DNA of 55,699 nucleotides from Acidimicrobiaceae bacterium. GTDB lineage: Bacteria; Actinomycetota; Acidimicrobiia; Acidimicrobiales; Aldehydirespiratoraceae. This document shows, piece by piece, positions 42,499 through 52,000 of the stretch. Both the position numbers and the translations under genes were made by a program. Under the pieces are notes generated by a model, which searched no databases, had not been told where the DNA came from, and saw only the letters and a list, made by a program, of their open reading frames with translations. The stretch's first letter is position 1. Each line of letters opens with the position of its first letter. Where the stretch lies: positions 1-55,699 of the forward strand of contig JAPPMP010000023.1 of assembly GCA_028819005.1 (NCBI GenBank). The letters are read 5' to 3'.

Positions 42499-43371
42499 CT
42501 ATCCCGCGAGACGGGTCGGGGCGATGACCGTCTCGCCGAACTCGCTCACAGTATCGGGGAGCGCGAAATCGCTCATCCAGACATAGATGCGCTCGATTCC
42601 CGCGGCAGCGCGCGCGGCGAAGTGCTCGGTGAGCTCCTCGCCACCGCCGATGACATGACCGACGTCGCTGAAACGTCGGAGGGCAGTCTCGGTGATCGCA
42701 ACCCGGTCGCCCCCCTCGGGGATGAACGTGACCCGCAGCTGGATTGAGCTTCTGGCGTCGCCGACTCGCTCTCGCATCTCAGAGAAGCGACCGAGGCGGT
42801 GAATGGGACAGTTCCACCAATCGGCGAAGCGGGCAACGAGGGCCAGGGTTCGGGGACCGCTCCCGCCGATGACAATAGGGATGCGAGCAATCGGTGTCGG
42901 GAGTTGCTGGGCTTCGCTCAACGCGTGGTGCCGGCCCGAATAGGTGACTTGTTCGCCGGACCAGAGCGCCGTCACAACCTCGAGCGTCTCCGTCAGGCGG
43001 TCGACGCGGGCACGAGGGGCGGCGTCGCCGATGCCGAACGTCTCGAACTCGGTCGGGACGCTGCCCCAACCGACGCCCAACTCGAAGCGGCCCGAGGTGG
43101 CGTGGTCGAGGGTGACGGCCTGTCGGGCCAGCACTGCAGGGTGGCGGAAGGCGTCACACAGCACAAGGTGACCGATGGTGCCAGTTGTACGGGCTCCGAG
43201 CCACGCAGCGGTGACCATGGCGTCCCACATGGGCTGGTTTTCTGCCAGCGGCGGGGCCAGATGGTCCATCAAGGCCACTCCGTCGAAACCTGAGTCGATG
43301 GCAACCTCGACTCGCTGGAGCATCGTCGGCAGCGACATCCGCATCTGAGGCAGGAACAGTTGAAACTCCAT
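42499..43371 (-). CDS. LLM-class (F420-type) oxidoreductase
   Basis: A 290-residue luciferase-like TIM-barrel enzyme. MEFQLFLPQMRMSLPTMLQR, HPAVLARQAVTLDHATSGRF and ELGVGWGSVPTEFETFGI are the typical blocks, and PIVIGGSGPRTLALVARFAD contributes to the cofactor pocket. The last pattern is common in F420-dependent members, but the cofactor is inferred. It lies 18 bp after aroC on the same strand and is probably co-transcribed with it. Confidence 0.87.
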   Translation of the reverse strand: MEFQLFLPQMRMSLPTMLQRVEVAIDSGFDGVALMDHLAPPLAENQPMWDAMVTAAWLGARTTGTIGHLVLCDAFRHPAVLARQAVTLDHATSGRFELGVGWGSVPTEFETFGIGDAAPRARVDRLTETLEVVTALWSGEQVTYSGRHHALSEAQQLPTPIARIPIVIGGSGPRTLALVARFADWWNCPIHRLGRFSEMRERVGDARSSIQLRVTFIPEGGDRVAITETALRRFSDVGHVIGGGEELTEHFAARAAAGIERIYVWMSDFALPDTVSEFGETVIAPTRLAG

Positions 43372-43389
43372 TACCAGGCGAATGCCGAT

Positions 43390-44490
43390 TCACGGACGCT
43401 CGTCGAGCATCGGCAGAACGTTGATTGCGTGCTGGCGCAGGAAATGGTCGGCGAGAACAAGCAGCACCATCGCTTCGACCATGGGCACAGCACGGGGCAG
43501 CACACACGGGTCGTGGCGCCCCCTGGCCGCAAGAGTCGTCTCCTCGCCCTCTCTGGTCACGGTCTTCTGCTCGCCGGCGATCGTGGCGGTCGGCTTGAAC
43601 GCCACGCGAGCCACGATCGTCTCGCCGTTGGAGATTCCGCCCTGGATGCCGCCGGATCTGTTGCTCGCCGTCCTAGTGCGGGCCGCGGCCACGAAGGGGT
43701 CGTTGTGGCTCAGTCCGGTCATCTTCGTCCCCGCGAAACCGCTGCCGATCTCGACGCCCTTGGCCGCCGGCAGCGACATCAAGGCGCCGGCGAGGTCAGC
43801 GTCAAGCTTGTGGAACACCGGCTCTCCCAAACCGGACGCGACTCCGCGCGCGACGCAGGTGACGGTTCCCCCCAGGGAATCGCCGGCCCGGCGGGCGTTC
43901 TCGATGGCTCCGCTGATCAAGTCCGCAGCCGCTGGATCCGGGCAGCGAGTCGGGTGGTTCTCGACGTCGTCGAGGCTCACGGTCGAATGATCGACTTCGG
44001 CTTCTATGCCAGCGACGCTCTGCACCCAAGCCAGGACCTCGACCCCTGCAGCCACTTCCAACAATCGACGTGCGACCGCGCCCGCGGCCACCCGTCCGAC
44101 CGTTTCGCGCGCCGACGCCCTGCCTCCACCCTGCCAGTCTCTGAAACCGTATTTGGCGTCGTAGGTGAAGTCGGCATGGGACGGCCGGTAGACGTCTCTC
44201 AGATGTTCGTAGGCAGCAGGGTTGTGGTCGGCGTTGCGAACGAGCACGGCGAGCGGAGTGCCGGTGGTATAGCCGCCGAACACGCCTGAGAGGATCTCGG
44301 CGCGGTCGGGTTCGTCGCGTTGTGTGACGAGACGGCTCTGGCCTGGGCGGCGGCGGTCGAGGTCGCGCTGCAGGTCGTCGGCGTCGAGCGCCAGACGCGG
44401 CGGGCAGCCGTCGACCACGACTCCCACGCCCGGACCGTGGGATTCGCCGAACGTGGTGACCCGGAAGAGAGTGCCGGATGAACTGGACAT
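43390..44490 (-). CDS. aroC: Chorismate synthase
   Basis: A 366-residue FMN-dependent enzyme, last step of the shikimate pathway. [20 protein letters not shown] is the first signature, [20 protein letters not shown] the second, and [16 protein letters not shown] the third. The ATG at 44490 has a TACACT box 8 nt upstream. The open frame continues upstream only through repeat sequence, so the longer version is spurious. Confidence 0.94.
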   Translation of the reverse strand: MSSSSGTLFRVTTFGESHGPGVGVVVDGCPPRLALDADDLQRDLDRRRPGQSRLVTQRDEPDRAEILSGVFGGYTTGTPLAVLVRNADHNPAAYEHLRDVYRPSHADFTYDAKYGFRDWQGGGRASARETVGRVAAGAVARRLLEVAAGVEVLAWVQSVAGIEAEVDHSTVSLDDVENHPTRCPDPAAADLISGAIENARRAGDSLGGTVTCVARGVASGLGEPVFHKLDADLAGALMSLPAAKGVEIGSGFAGTKMTGLSHNDPFVAAARTRTASNRSGGIQGGISNGETIVARVAFKPTATIAGEQKTVTREGEETTLAARGRHDPCVLPRAVPMVEAMVLLVLADHFLRQHAINVLPMLDERP

Positions 44491-44498
44491 CACAGGCG

Positions 44499-44504
44499 AG
44501 TGTA
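44499..44504 (-). promoter_or_regulatory. Candidate -10 box of aroC (leaderless)
   Basis: TACACT on the minus strand, 8 nt before the aroC ATG. Confidence 0.5.
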
Positions 44505-44539
44505 CGGGCCTCAGCACTCCGCTCGCAGGATGTTTGCAA

Positions 44540-45266
44540 GAGCGCGCGCAAACAGGCAGGCCTTCGAGTTGCAGCCCGTTGTTCCCCGCCTTGTTCGCTG
44601 CGCTCCAGCCCCGCTCTTGTTCGCTGCGCTCCCCGGCCGCTTGGGCGCGGGCGGGCCGACGATGAGGAGTGGCGCGTGTCGCCGGGCGGGTCACCGGCCG
44701 CTTGGGCGCGGGCGGGCCGACGATGAGGAGTGGCGCGTGTCGCCGGGCGGGTCACCGGCCGCTTGGGCGCGGGCGGGCCGACGATGAGGAGTGGCGCGTG
44801 TCGCCGGGCGGGTCACCGGCCGCTTGGGCGCGGGCGGGCCGACGATGAGGAGTGGCGCGTGTCGCCGGGCGGGTCACCGGCCGCTTGGGCGCGGGCGGGC
44901 CGCTCGCCGCGTCCCTGCATATCAAGCCGTTCGCACGCCGAAATCCTTTGCCCATTTGCGGGGCCTCTGAGAAGCGAGCGGGACGCGGGAGGGCTTCAGT
45001 ACCGGTTGCGGATCCAGCGGGTCCGGCTCGGCAACCGAGCGTGGCGCGGGCGGGCCGACGATGAGGAGTGGCGCGTGTCGCCGGGCGGGTCACCGGCCGC
45101 TTGGGCGCGGGCGGGCCGCTCGCCGCGTCCCTGCATATCAAGCCGTTCGCACGCCGAAATCCTTTGCCCATTTGCGGGGCCTCTGAGAAGCGAGCGGGAC
45201 GCGGGAGGGCTTCAGTACCGGTTGCGGATCCAGCGGGTCCGGCTCGGCAACCGAGCGTGGCGCGGG
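44540..45266. repeat. Mosaic intergenic repeat, copy 3, with nested 61-bp and 216-bp tandem arrays
   Basis: Modules A (44540) and B (about 44588 and 44613) open the field. A 61-bp unit (CTTGGGCGCGGGCGGGCCGA and on) then occurs in exact register at 44640, 44701, 44762 and 44823, with a partial fifth at 44884. This is followed by a 216-bp duplication, two copies covering about 44827-45266, each with one 61-bp-type unit plus module D (ATATCAAGCCGTTCGCACGC) and a TTCAGTACCGGTTGCGGATC tract. Copies look nearly identical. All long frames here are artefacts of the repeat. Confidence 0.9.
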
Positions 45267-45269
45267 AGG

Positions 45270-45461
45270 GCCTCAGGCCTCGATGAGGCCGCGGGTGTCG
45301 GTGGCACAGGTGCAGATCATCGACTGGCTGCGGTCGGCGCTGGGACGCCTCAGGCTTCGATGAGGCCGCGGGTGTCGGTGGTACAGGAGCAGATCATCGA
45401 GTGGCTGCGGTCGGCGCTGGGACGCCTCAGGCTTCGATGAGGCCGCGGGTGTCGGTGGCAC
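45270..45461. repeat. 77-bp tandem repeat, 2.5 copies, overlapping the 3' end of glpD
   Basis: Units start at 45270, 45347 and 45424 with GCCTCAGGC(C/T)TCGATGAGGC. The third, partial unit contains the last codons and stop of glpD; the other two repeat the ATDTRGLIEA coding tail downstream of the gene. Each unit carries the small hairpin GGC(C/T)TC-GAT-GAGGCC, which may also act as a terminator. Confidence 0.88.
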
Positions 45462-47193
45462 GGCGGCGGATGCTGTCAGCGGTGCTGTCGTCGGGGGCCG
45501 CGTTCGCGGCTCGTTCGGCATCTACGCGTTCGTACCAGTGTCTGACTTCCGAAGACCTGCGCTGATCGCTCCAGCCGAGCTCGGCCGCCATCAGTGAAGC
45601 AGCGCTGGAAGCTGCGAGATTGCCGCGCTCGGCGTCTTCAATGGAGATGCGCAGACGACGAGCCAGTACATCGTCGAGATGCAGCGCCCCTTCGTGACGC
45701 GCCGCGTACACGACCTCCGCGGCAATGTAGGTTCCACCGGGCAGCGGCGCTGCGAGTGTGGGATCAGCCTTGACGATCTCCAGGACGTCGACGATGCGAT
45801 TGCCGTGCCGCCAAAGGAGGCGCTCGATCACCTCACGGTCCAAGGAGGCGTCGTCGGCTAGTGCATCAGGTTGTTGGGACCAATGCTGCCAATCCTCGCT
45901 GCCGAGCAGCACCACCTCGTGAGTGCAGGATGGGGGAACATACCCAGCCAGCCCCTCCGCCGCGGCATCGACCGCGTCGGCGGCCATGACACGATAGGTG
46001 GTGTATTTCCCGCCGGCGATTGAAACGAGTCCGGGGATCGGCTCGGCCACGGCGTGTTCACGGCTCAATTTGGCAGTGTCGTCATCCGCGGCGACGTCCA
46101 ATGACGGGTCGAGCAGTGGACGAAGCCCCACATACACCCCCAGAATATCGGCTCTGGTGAGAGGCCTTTCGAGAGCCTTGTTGGCGTGCTCCAAGATGTA
46201 GTCGATATCAGCGCTCGATGCGGCCGGATGAGCCCGGTCGAAGGACCATTCGGTGTCGGTCGTGCCGATCAGCCAGTGTTCACCCCATGGGATCAAGAAG
46301 AGCACGCTGCGAGCAGTGCGCAGCACAATCCCGCAGTCGCTGTTGATGCAGTCCTTGCGCGCAACCAGATGAACACCCTTGGCCGCGCGCACAGCAAGGC
46401 TGGAGGGAGCGGCCATGTCGTGGATGTCGTCAAGCCAGACGCCGGTGGCGTTGATGACCTTGGTGGCGCGGCATTCGTAGTCGATGTTGGTTTCCAGGTC
46501 ACGGAGCTTGGCGCCGACGACCGTTTCCACACCGTCGATATTCTCGATCAGCAAGCCCGTGACACGGGTGCTGGTGACAATGGAGGCGCCGTGGTCACAA
46601 GCCGTTCGGGCAATGGCGAGCGTGTGCCGGGCGTCATCAATCTGCGCGTCCTGGTAGATGATTGCGCCGACCAAAGACGATTGTTTCAGGCTCGGCGCGA
46701 GCTTCAGGGCGGCCTTGCGACTGAGGTGGCGGTGGAACCGAAGCGGGTTCTTCCCGGTTCGGGCGAGCAGGTCGTAGAGCAGCACGCCTGCGCCGTAGTA
46801 GATCCGCTGCCAGCAACGACGGGTCAACGGGATCATGAACGAAACCGTGCGAACGAGGTGGGGAGAAACGGTTCGGGCCAGAAGACCTCGCTCGTGCAGG
46901 GCTTCACGAACCAGGGCGAAGTCGCGTTGTTCGAGATAGCGCAACCCGCCGTGGAGGAGCTTCGAGGAGCGACTCGACGTGCCGCTCGCCAGATCCCGTT
47001 GTTCGACGAGCCCGACCCTGAGCCCCCGTGTGACCGCGTCGAGAGCGCAACCCGCCCCGGTGACGCCGCCGCCGATCACCAGAATGTCCAGTTGTTCTGT
47101 GCTCAGGCGTTCGACGTCGGTTGCCCGGCGTGCGGGGCTGAGCGATCCCGGAACCGTGCCTGAACGCACAGATGTCGATGTGGGTGCGTCCAT
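45427..47193 (-). CDS. glpD: Glycerol-3-phosphate dehydrogenase, FAD-dependent
   Basis: A 588-residue respiratory enzyme oxidising glycerol 3-phosphate to dihydroxyacetone phosphate at the membrane. DILVIGGGVTGAGCALDAVT is the FAD motif, SSKLLHGGLRYLEQRDFALV and GLLARTVSPHLV follow, and TDTEWSFDRAHPAAS and SIAGGKYTTYRVMA are diagnostic; a C-terminal helical domain ends in DTRGLIEA. I chose the ATG at 47193 because TACGCT lies 6 nt upstream and the frame beyond it covers another gene's relic. The tail is encoded by a repeat unit. Confidence 0.92.
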   Translation of the reverse strand: MDAPTSTSVRSGTVPGSLSPARRATDVERLSTEQLDILVIGGGVTGAGCALDAVTRGLRVGLVEQRDLASGTSSRSSKLLHGGLRYLEQRDFALVREALHERGLLARTVSPHLVRTVSFMIPLTRRCWQRIYYGAGVLLYDLLARTGKNPLRFHRHLSRKAALKLAPSLKQSSLVGAIIYQDAQIDDARHTLAIARTACDHGASIVTSTRVTGLLIENIDGVETVVGAKLRDLETNIDYECRATKVINATGVWLDDIHDMAAPSSLAVRAAKGVHLVARKDCINSDCGIVLRTARSVLFLIPWGEHWLIGTTDTEWSFDRAHPAASSADIDYILEHANKALERPLTRADILGVYVGLRPLLDPSLDVAADDDTAKLSREHAVAEPIPGLVSIAGGKYTTYRVMAADAVDAAAEGLAGYVPPSCTHEVVLLGSEDWQHWSQQPDALADDASLDREVIERLLWRHGNRIVDVLEIVKADPTLAAPLPGGTYIAAEVVYAARHEGALHLDDVLARRLRISIEDAERGNLAASSAASLMAAELGWSDQRRSSEVRHWYERVDAERAANAAPDDSTADSIRRRATDTRGLIEA

Positions 47194-47199
47194 GATGCC

Positions 47200-47209
47200 A
47201 GCGTACGCT
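47200..47209. promoter_or_regulatory. Palindromic overlapping divergent -10 boxes
   Basis: AGCGTACGCT supplies TACGCT on both strands. On the minus strand it is 6 nt before the glpD ATG, on the plus strand 9 nt before the ATG of the acyl-CoA synthetase relic at 47219. It is the second case in the window of overlapping leaderless promoters. Confidence 0.55.
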
Positions 47210-47218
47210 GCTGGGGAT

Positions 47219-47625
47219 ATGACTCCGCCCGAACTCGACGCGCTCAACTGCGCGAGGATCTGGGCTGAAACTTGAGATCCCGCCCGACGCAGCGGCGCGA
47301 TCGGCCAGGGCGTGCAGACGATTCGACGCGACGAGATCGCAGAGCCGACGATGGGCCTTTTCTCTCTGGGACCGACGACAGCGGTGACAAGCGACGACGG
47401 GCGCTTTCTTCGGCCGGGCAGCGATGAGGTGGGGCGCCTGGCCAACCGCGGCGCCAACCCGATCGGCTACTGCAAGGACGACGCCAAGACGGCGGAGGCT
47501 TTCCCTTTGATCGACGGCGTGCGGTGGTCGATCCCGGGAGATCATGCAACCGTCGATGCAGACGGGACGATCACCCTCCTGGGCCGAGGTTGGCCTGCAT
47601 CAACTCCGGCGGAGAGAAACACGAT
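47219..47625 (+). pseudogene. Broken acyl-CoA synthetase (FadD-like)
   Basis: An ATG with its own promoter opens MTPPELDALNCARIWAET and meets TGA at 47273. In the same frame from about 47355 the typical C-terminal part of AMP-forming acyl-CoA ligases appears: TSDDGRFLRPGSDEVGRLAN, IDGVRWSIPGDHATVDADGT and ITLLGRG. A frameshift near 47590 then gives LACINSGGEKH, the expected next motif, after which similarity ends. About 400 internal codons, including the AMP-binding P-loop, are missing. The relic stops next to the mycothione reductase gene. Confidence 0.75.
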
Positions 47626-47668
47626 CAGAGCCCGAGCCCGGTCAGAGCCCGAGCCCCGAGCCCGGTCA
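47626..47668. repeat. Short tandem repeat across the mycothione reductase stop
   Basis: CAGAGCCCGAGCCCGGT (17 bp, 47626) is followed by CAGAGCCCGAGCCCCGAGCC plus CGGT (24 bp, 47643-47666), the stop codon falling at its edge. Confidence 0.6.
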
Positions 47669-49012
47669 CAGCTCGAGCAGGGCCTGTTCCACGACCTCGG
47701 GCAGAGCTGGATGGATGTAGTACTGCTTGGCAGCGATGTCGTCGACGCTCAGATTGAACACCATCGCCTGGATCAGCTGTTGGATGAGGGTAGAGGCTTG
47801 GGGACCCAACAGGTGTGCCCCCAGCAGCCTGCGTGTCTCGGTGTTGACGATGAGCTTGCAGAAACTCTCTGTGTCTTCCATGGCCCAGCCGTATGCGGCG
47901 GACGCGTATTGCTTGACGGCGACGCGGTGGGGGAGTCCGGCCCGTGAGCACTGCTCTTCGGTGAGGCCCACGCTCGCTACCTGTGGATGGCCGAAAACCG
48001 CGGCTGGAATGAAGCGGTGATCGACTTCGGCAGGGTCTTCGGGGTGCATCAGGTTGTGGGACACAACTCTCGCTTCGTGGTTGGCGACATGTTTGAGTTG
48101 GATCGGGTTGGTGACGTCGCCGAGAGCCCAGATTCCCTCGACGTTGGTGCGCAGCTGCTTGTCGGTGATCACGTAGCCGCGGTCGTCGGTCGCCACGCCG
48201 GTGGCTGCGACCTGCAGCTGGTCGCCATTGGGGATTCGGCCCGTGGCGACCAGCAGCTCATCGCATCTGTGGTCACCGCTGTTGGTCTTGAGCACGATTT
48301 CGCTGCCGTCTCGATGGGCCTCCTCGATGTTGACTCCCGTGCGAACGTCGAACTTGTCGGCGTAGATCTTGGTGAAGCACTCGCTGATGGCGGCGTCCTG
48401 TGAGCGAAGCATGGTGTGGCCTCGCAGCAGAAAGGTGACCTCGCTGCCCAATGAGCCGAACACGTTGCCGAGCTCGGCGGCGATGTAACCGCCTCCGATG
48501 ACCGTCAACCGCTTCGGGAGGGCTTCGATGCGCATGATGGTGTCGGAGGTGTGGAACCCGGATTCATAAAGACCGGCGATGTCGGGAACGAAAGCCCTCG
48601 CGCCTGCGGCAAGCACGATCTTGTCGGCCGTGATGACCTCTTCGCCGACCTGGAGCCGTTTGGGTCCGACAAACCTCGCGTCGGCTCCGTAGACGGTTGC
48701 GTTGGAAAGGCTTTTGCGGTACTGCTCGCCGCTTTCGGCAATGGGGTCGATGCGACCGAAAACGCGATCGCGGATGGCGGCCCAATCGGCGCTGACGAAT
48801 CTAGTGTCGATGCCGTACCGCCCGCCGTTGCCGGCCGCCTCGGCCAGCTCAGCGGTGTAGACGAGCATCTTGGAGGGAATGCAGCCGACGTTCAGGCAGG
48901 TCCCGCCGAACAGCGCGCGCTCGACGATAGCGATGTCCCAATCGTCGTAGTTTGGGCTGACAATCGAATTTCCCGATCCGGTCCCGACGATGATCAGATC
49001 AAATGATCGCAT
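47666..49012 (-). CDS. mtr: Mycothione reductase
   Basis: A 448-residue flavoprotein disulfide reductase that keeps mycothiol reduced with NADPH. The start MRSFDLIIVGTGSGNSIVSP and the redox pair in GGTCLNVGCIPSKMLVYTAE (Cys39, Cys44) are typical of mycothione reductase; GGGYIAAELGNVFGSLGSEV binds NADPH, and YIHPALPEVVEQALL is the C-terminal interface with the catalytic histidine. Mycothiol is made by actinobacteria, so this supports the taxonomic reading. TAGCCT (49019-49024, minus) lies 6 nt before the ATG. Confidence 0.9.
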   Translation of the reverse strand: MRSFDLIIVGTGSGNSIVSPNYDDWDIAIVERALFGGTCLNVGCIPSKMLVYTAELAEAAGNGGRYGIDTRFVSADWAAIRDRVFGRIDPIAESGEQYRKSLSNATVYGADARFVGPKRLQVGEEVITADKIVLAAGARAFVPDIAGLYESGFHTSDTIMRIEALPKRLTVIGGGYIAAELGNVFGSLGSEVTFLLRGHTMLRSQDAAISECFTKIYADKFDVRTGVNIEEAHRDGSEIVLKTNSGDHRCDELLVATGRIPNGDQLQVAATGVATDDRGYVITDKQLRTNVEGIWALGDVTNPIQLKHVANHEARVVSHNLMHPEDPAEVDHRFIPAAVFGHPQVASVGLTEEQCSRAGLPHRVAVKQYASAAYGWAMEDTESFCKLIVNTETRRLLGAHLLGPQASTLIQQLIQAMVFNLSVDDIAAKQYYIHPALPEVVEQALLEL

Positions 49013-49018
49013 CGGCGC

Positions 49019-49024
49019 AGGCTA
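49019..49024 (-). promoter_or_regulatory. Candidate -10 box of mtr (leaderless)
   Basis: TAGCCT on the minus strand, 6 nt before the mtr ATG. Confidence 0.5.
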
Positions 49025-49042
49025 GCGCAGCTGAACGCCGCT

Positions 49043-52000
49043 CTAGCCGCTGCCGGCGGCGAGTTCGGCGAGGCGCTTGCGGAAGCGGTCGACGTTGCGA
49101 AGCTTCACGGACTCGAATCCGCGCACCAACTCGGCCGTCTCGGCAACCTGATTGGCGCCTTCAAGATCCTCAGCGTCGAGACGGGCGCGCAGGGCGGCTA
49201 GGTATTCGTGCGGCAGAGAGCGCTCGATTCGACGCAGCTCGGACCACCCGAAGAAGTCGAACGGGGTTCCGCGGAGACGCTTGGCGTTCTTGAGCAGGCG
49301 AAACATCGGGCGCCAGCGAGTCGAGAAGGAGATCTTCTTCGAGCGTCCCATGGCTCGCAGAATCGGCGGGTGCAACTGCCAGGCGACCCTGTCGCCGGGC
49401 TCGGCCACGTCGTGCACGGCTTGGTGCCCGCCAGGATCAAGCATCAGACGTGCTACTTCGTATTCGTCCTTGTAGGCGATGAGTTTGAACAGACCGCTCG
49501 CCGTGCTCATGAGGATCTTTTGCGTCTGCGCCGGGTCGACGCCTGTGACCTTTGAAGCGATGCCGTCGAGTTGATCCAGATACCAGAGCGCGGTCCGTCG
49601 ATTCTGGAAAGCCGCGAGTTCAGCACTGAAACGGGTCAGTTCTTCAGCCAGCAGGGGATTGTTCTGCGCGAGAGCCGCAATCCTGCCCTGGAGTGCTTCT
49701 GAGAGTTCGGGGGCGACCGCATCGCGGTTGCCGGCATCGACCGCCGCTTCGACCAGGCCAGGATCAGCTATCTGCCAGCGACCCCAAGCGAATGCGGCGA
49801 GGTTGAGATCCACTGCCACTCCGTTCAGCTCGATTGCTTGCTCCAATGCTCGGGGCGAGATGGGAAGGAGCCCGGATTGCACGGCCATGCCGACAACGAA
49901 GATGTTGGCCCCGACCGCATCGCCGACCAGAGCAGCGGTTGTGGCCGCCGAGGCGGCCCAATGACAGGAATCAGGTCGGGCCATGTCGGTTATCCGCTTC
50001 AGCAACTCCTGGCGGGTCGGCATGTCGATTTCGGGATGTGCGGTCTTGGCTCCGGGCGGCGTCAGATCCAACGAGCCCACGACCGCGGTGCGCTCGGGGT
50101 CGGCAGCGCCGAGGCCGGTCCAAGAGGAGGCGACCAGAAGGTCGAACGCCAAGAGCAGATCGGCCTGGCCGAGGGCCACCCGGTTGCTGCCGGAGCGGTC
50201 GGTTTCTGAGATGCGAATGTCGCTGACGACCGGACCGGCCTTCTGCGAGAGCCCTGTTTGGTCGAGTCCCGCGACCTCCAATCCTTCCAACATGGCAGCC
50301 GTGCCGATTATCTGGGACGCCGTCACGACTCCGGTCCCCCCGATCCCGGTGATGTGAACGCTCAGTTCGCCGATCGTGCCCGACGGCGGGTCGGCTAGGC
50401 CATCGGGCGCCGCGGGGTATCGGGCGCGAATCAGAGGAGCAGCCCTTCGACCTGAGCGGCTCGGTTTTCTCGCGATGCTTATGAATGCCGGGCAGTCTCC
50501 TGACATGCAGGAAAAGTCGAGGTTGCAACTGTTCTGGTCGATAGTGGTCTTGCGCCCGAACGGGGTTTCTATCGGCTGCACCGACAGGCAATTCGAGACA
50601 GTGGCACAGTCTCCGCAACCCTCACAGACACGGTGGTTGATGACAACCCGCGACGGGGGGCTCTCGACCCGCCCGCGCTTGCGATCTCTGCGCAGCTCTG
50701 CGGCACAGCGCTGATCGTGGATGAGCACGGTGACTCCGTCAACGGCGCTGAGGATCCGCTGGGCTTCCAACAGGCGGTCCCGGTGCCAGACGTCGACCTC
50801 GACCGGCAACGCGAGCGAGCGGGCCCGTCGGGGATCCTCGGAGGTGATGATCACCCGCCTCACTCCCTGGGCGAGGAGTTGACCGCAGACGCGGTCCAGG
50901 TCGATCTGTCCGGTCGGGTCCTGCCCTCCTGTCATCGCCACGGCCCGGTTCCACAGGAGCTTGTAGGTGATGTTCGCACCGCTGGCGATCGCTGCGGCAA
51001 TGGCGAGTTGGCCCGAGTGGAAGAAGGTTCCGTCACCGAGGTTCTGGACGATGTGATCGGCCTCCACGAACGGCGACATGCCGATCCACTGGGTGCCTTC
51101 GGCACCCATGCAGGTGATGCCCGCGATGTCGCCGTAGCGGGGTTCGCCGCCCATCATGACCATGGCATGACAGCCGATTCCTGCACCCACCAGCGTTCCC
51201 TCGTCGACGACCGTGCTTCGGTTGTGCGGACAGCCCGAGCAGAAATACGGGGTGCGAGCCACGCTCAAGGCGATGCGCTCGCGTTGGGGCGCCGGCGGCC
51301 GCAGACGGTCGCCGATCCGCGGCTCGAGGCGCACTCGCAGCGCAGACCCTATGTCGTCTGATACCAGAGCCCCTCGGCTGGGGATCAGGGGATTGCCGGC
51401 TTCGTCTTTGCGTCCGACGACGGCGGGATGATGACTGGCGTTGTAGAGCGCATCCTTCACCTGCAGCTCCACGGTCGGGTTCTTCTCCTCGACTACCAGG
51501 ATCTGCTCGAGTCCCGCAGCGAAGGAGCGCACGGTGGAGGTGTTGAAGGGAACGGGCATGTTGAGCTTCAACAGGCGGATTCCAACCGAGGCTATGTCGT
51601 GGTCGTGCTCGAGTCCCAGCGCTCGCAGCGCTTCCCGGAGCTCGCGATAGGTGTTGCCCGATGAGACGATTCCGATCCATGGGTCAGCGGGATCCACGGT
51701 CACGTGGTTGAGACGGTTGAGCGCCGCGTATTCGAGTGCGAGGGGTTTGCGTATTTCGAGGATCTCGCGTTCGATGTCGAGCGTGTGCGGGGTCAAGAGG
51801 TTGCCGTCGGGCCGATGAGAATATGAGGCTCCGTCGATCGTGGGCAGAATGGGCGTGATACGCGAGGGGTCGAGCTCCACCGTGCCTGATCCGTCCGCCA
51901 CGTCGACCACGACCTTCAATGCCACCCACAGGCCGGTTGCTCGGCTGAGCGCTATGGCGTGGCGTCCGAGGTCAAGAGCTTCCGCGGGGTCGCCGGGGAA

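Noticed and set aside
44640..44902. Regular array considered as CRISPR
   Set aside because: Units are directly abutting 61-bp copies without variable spacers, and there are no cas genes.
44500..45440. Several overlapping open frames of 70-236 codons
   Set aside because: They translate the 61-bp and 216-bp repeat units in different frames; periodic proteins without family likeness.
47273..47275. TGA in the acyl-CoA synthetase frame considered as a second selenocysteine codon
   Set aside because: The family has no catalytic Cys/Sec there, a frameshift follows and most of the protein is missing; decay explains it better.
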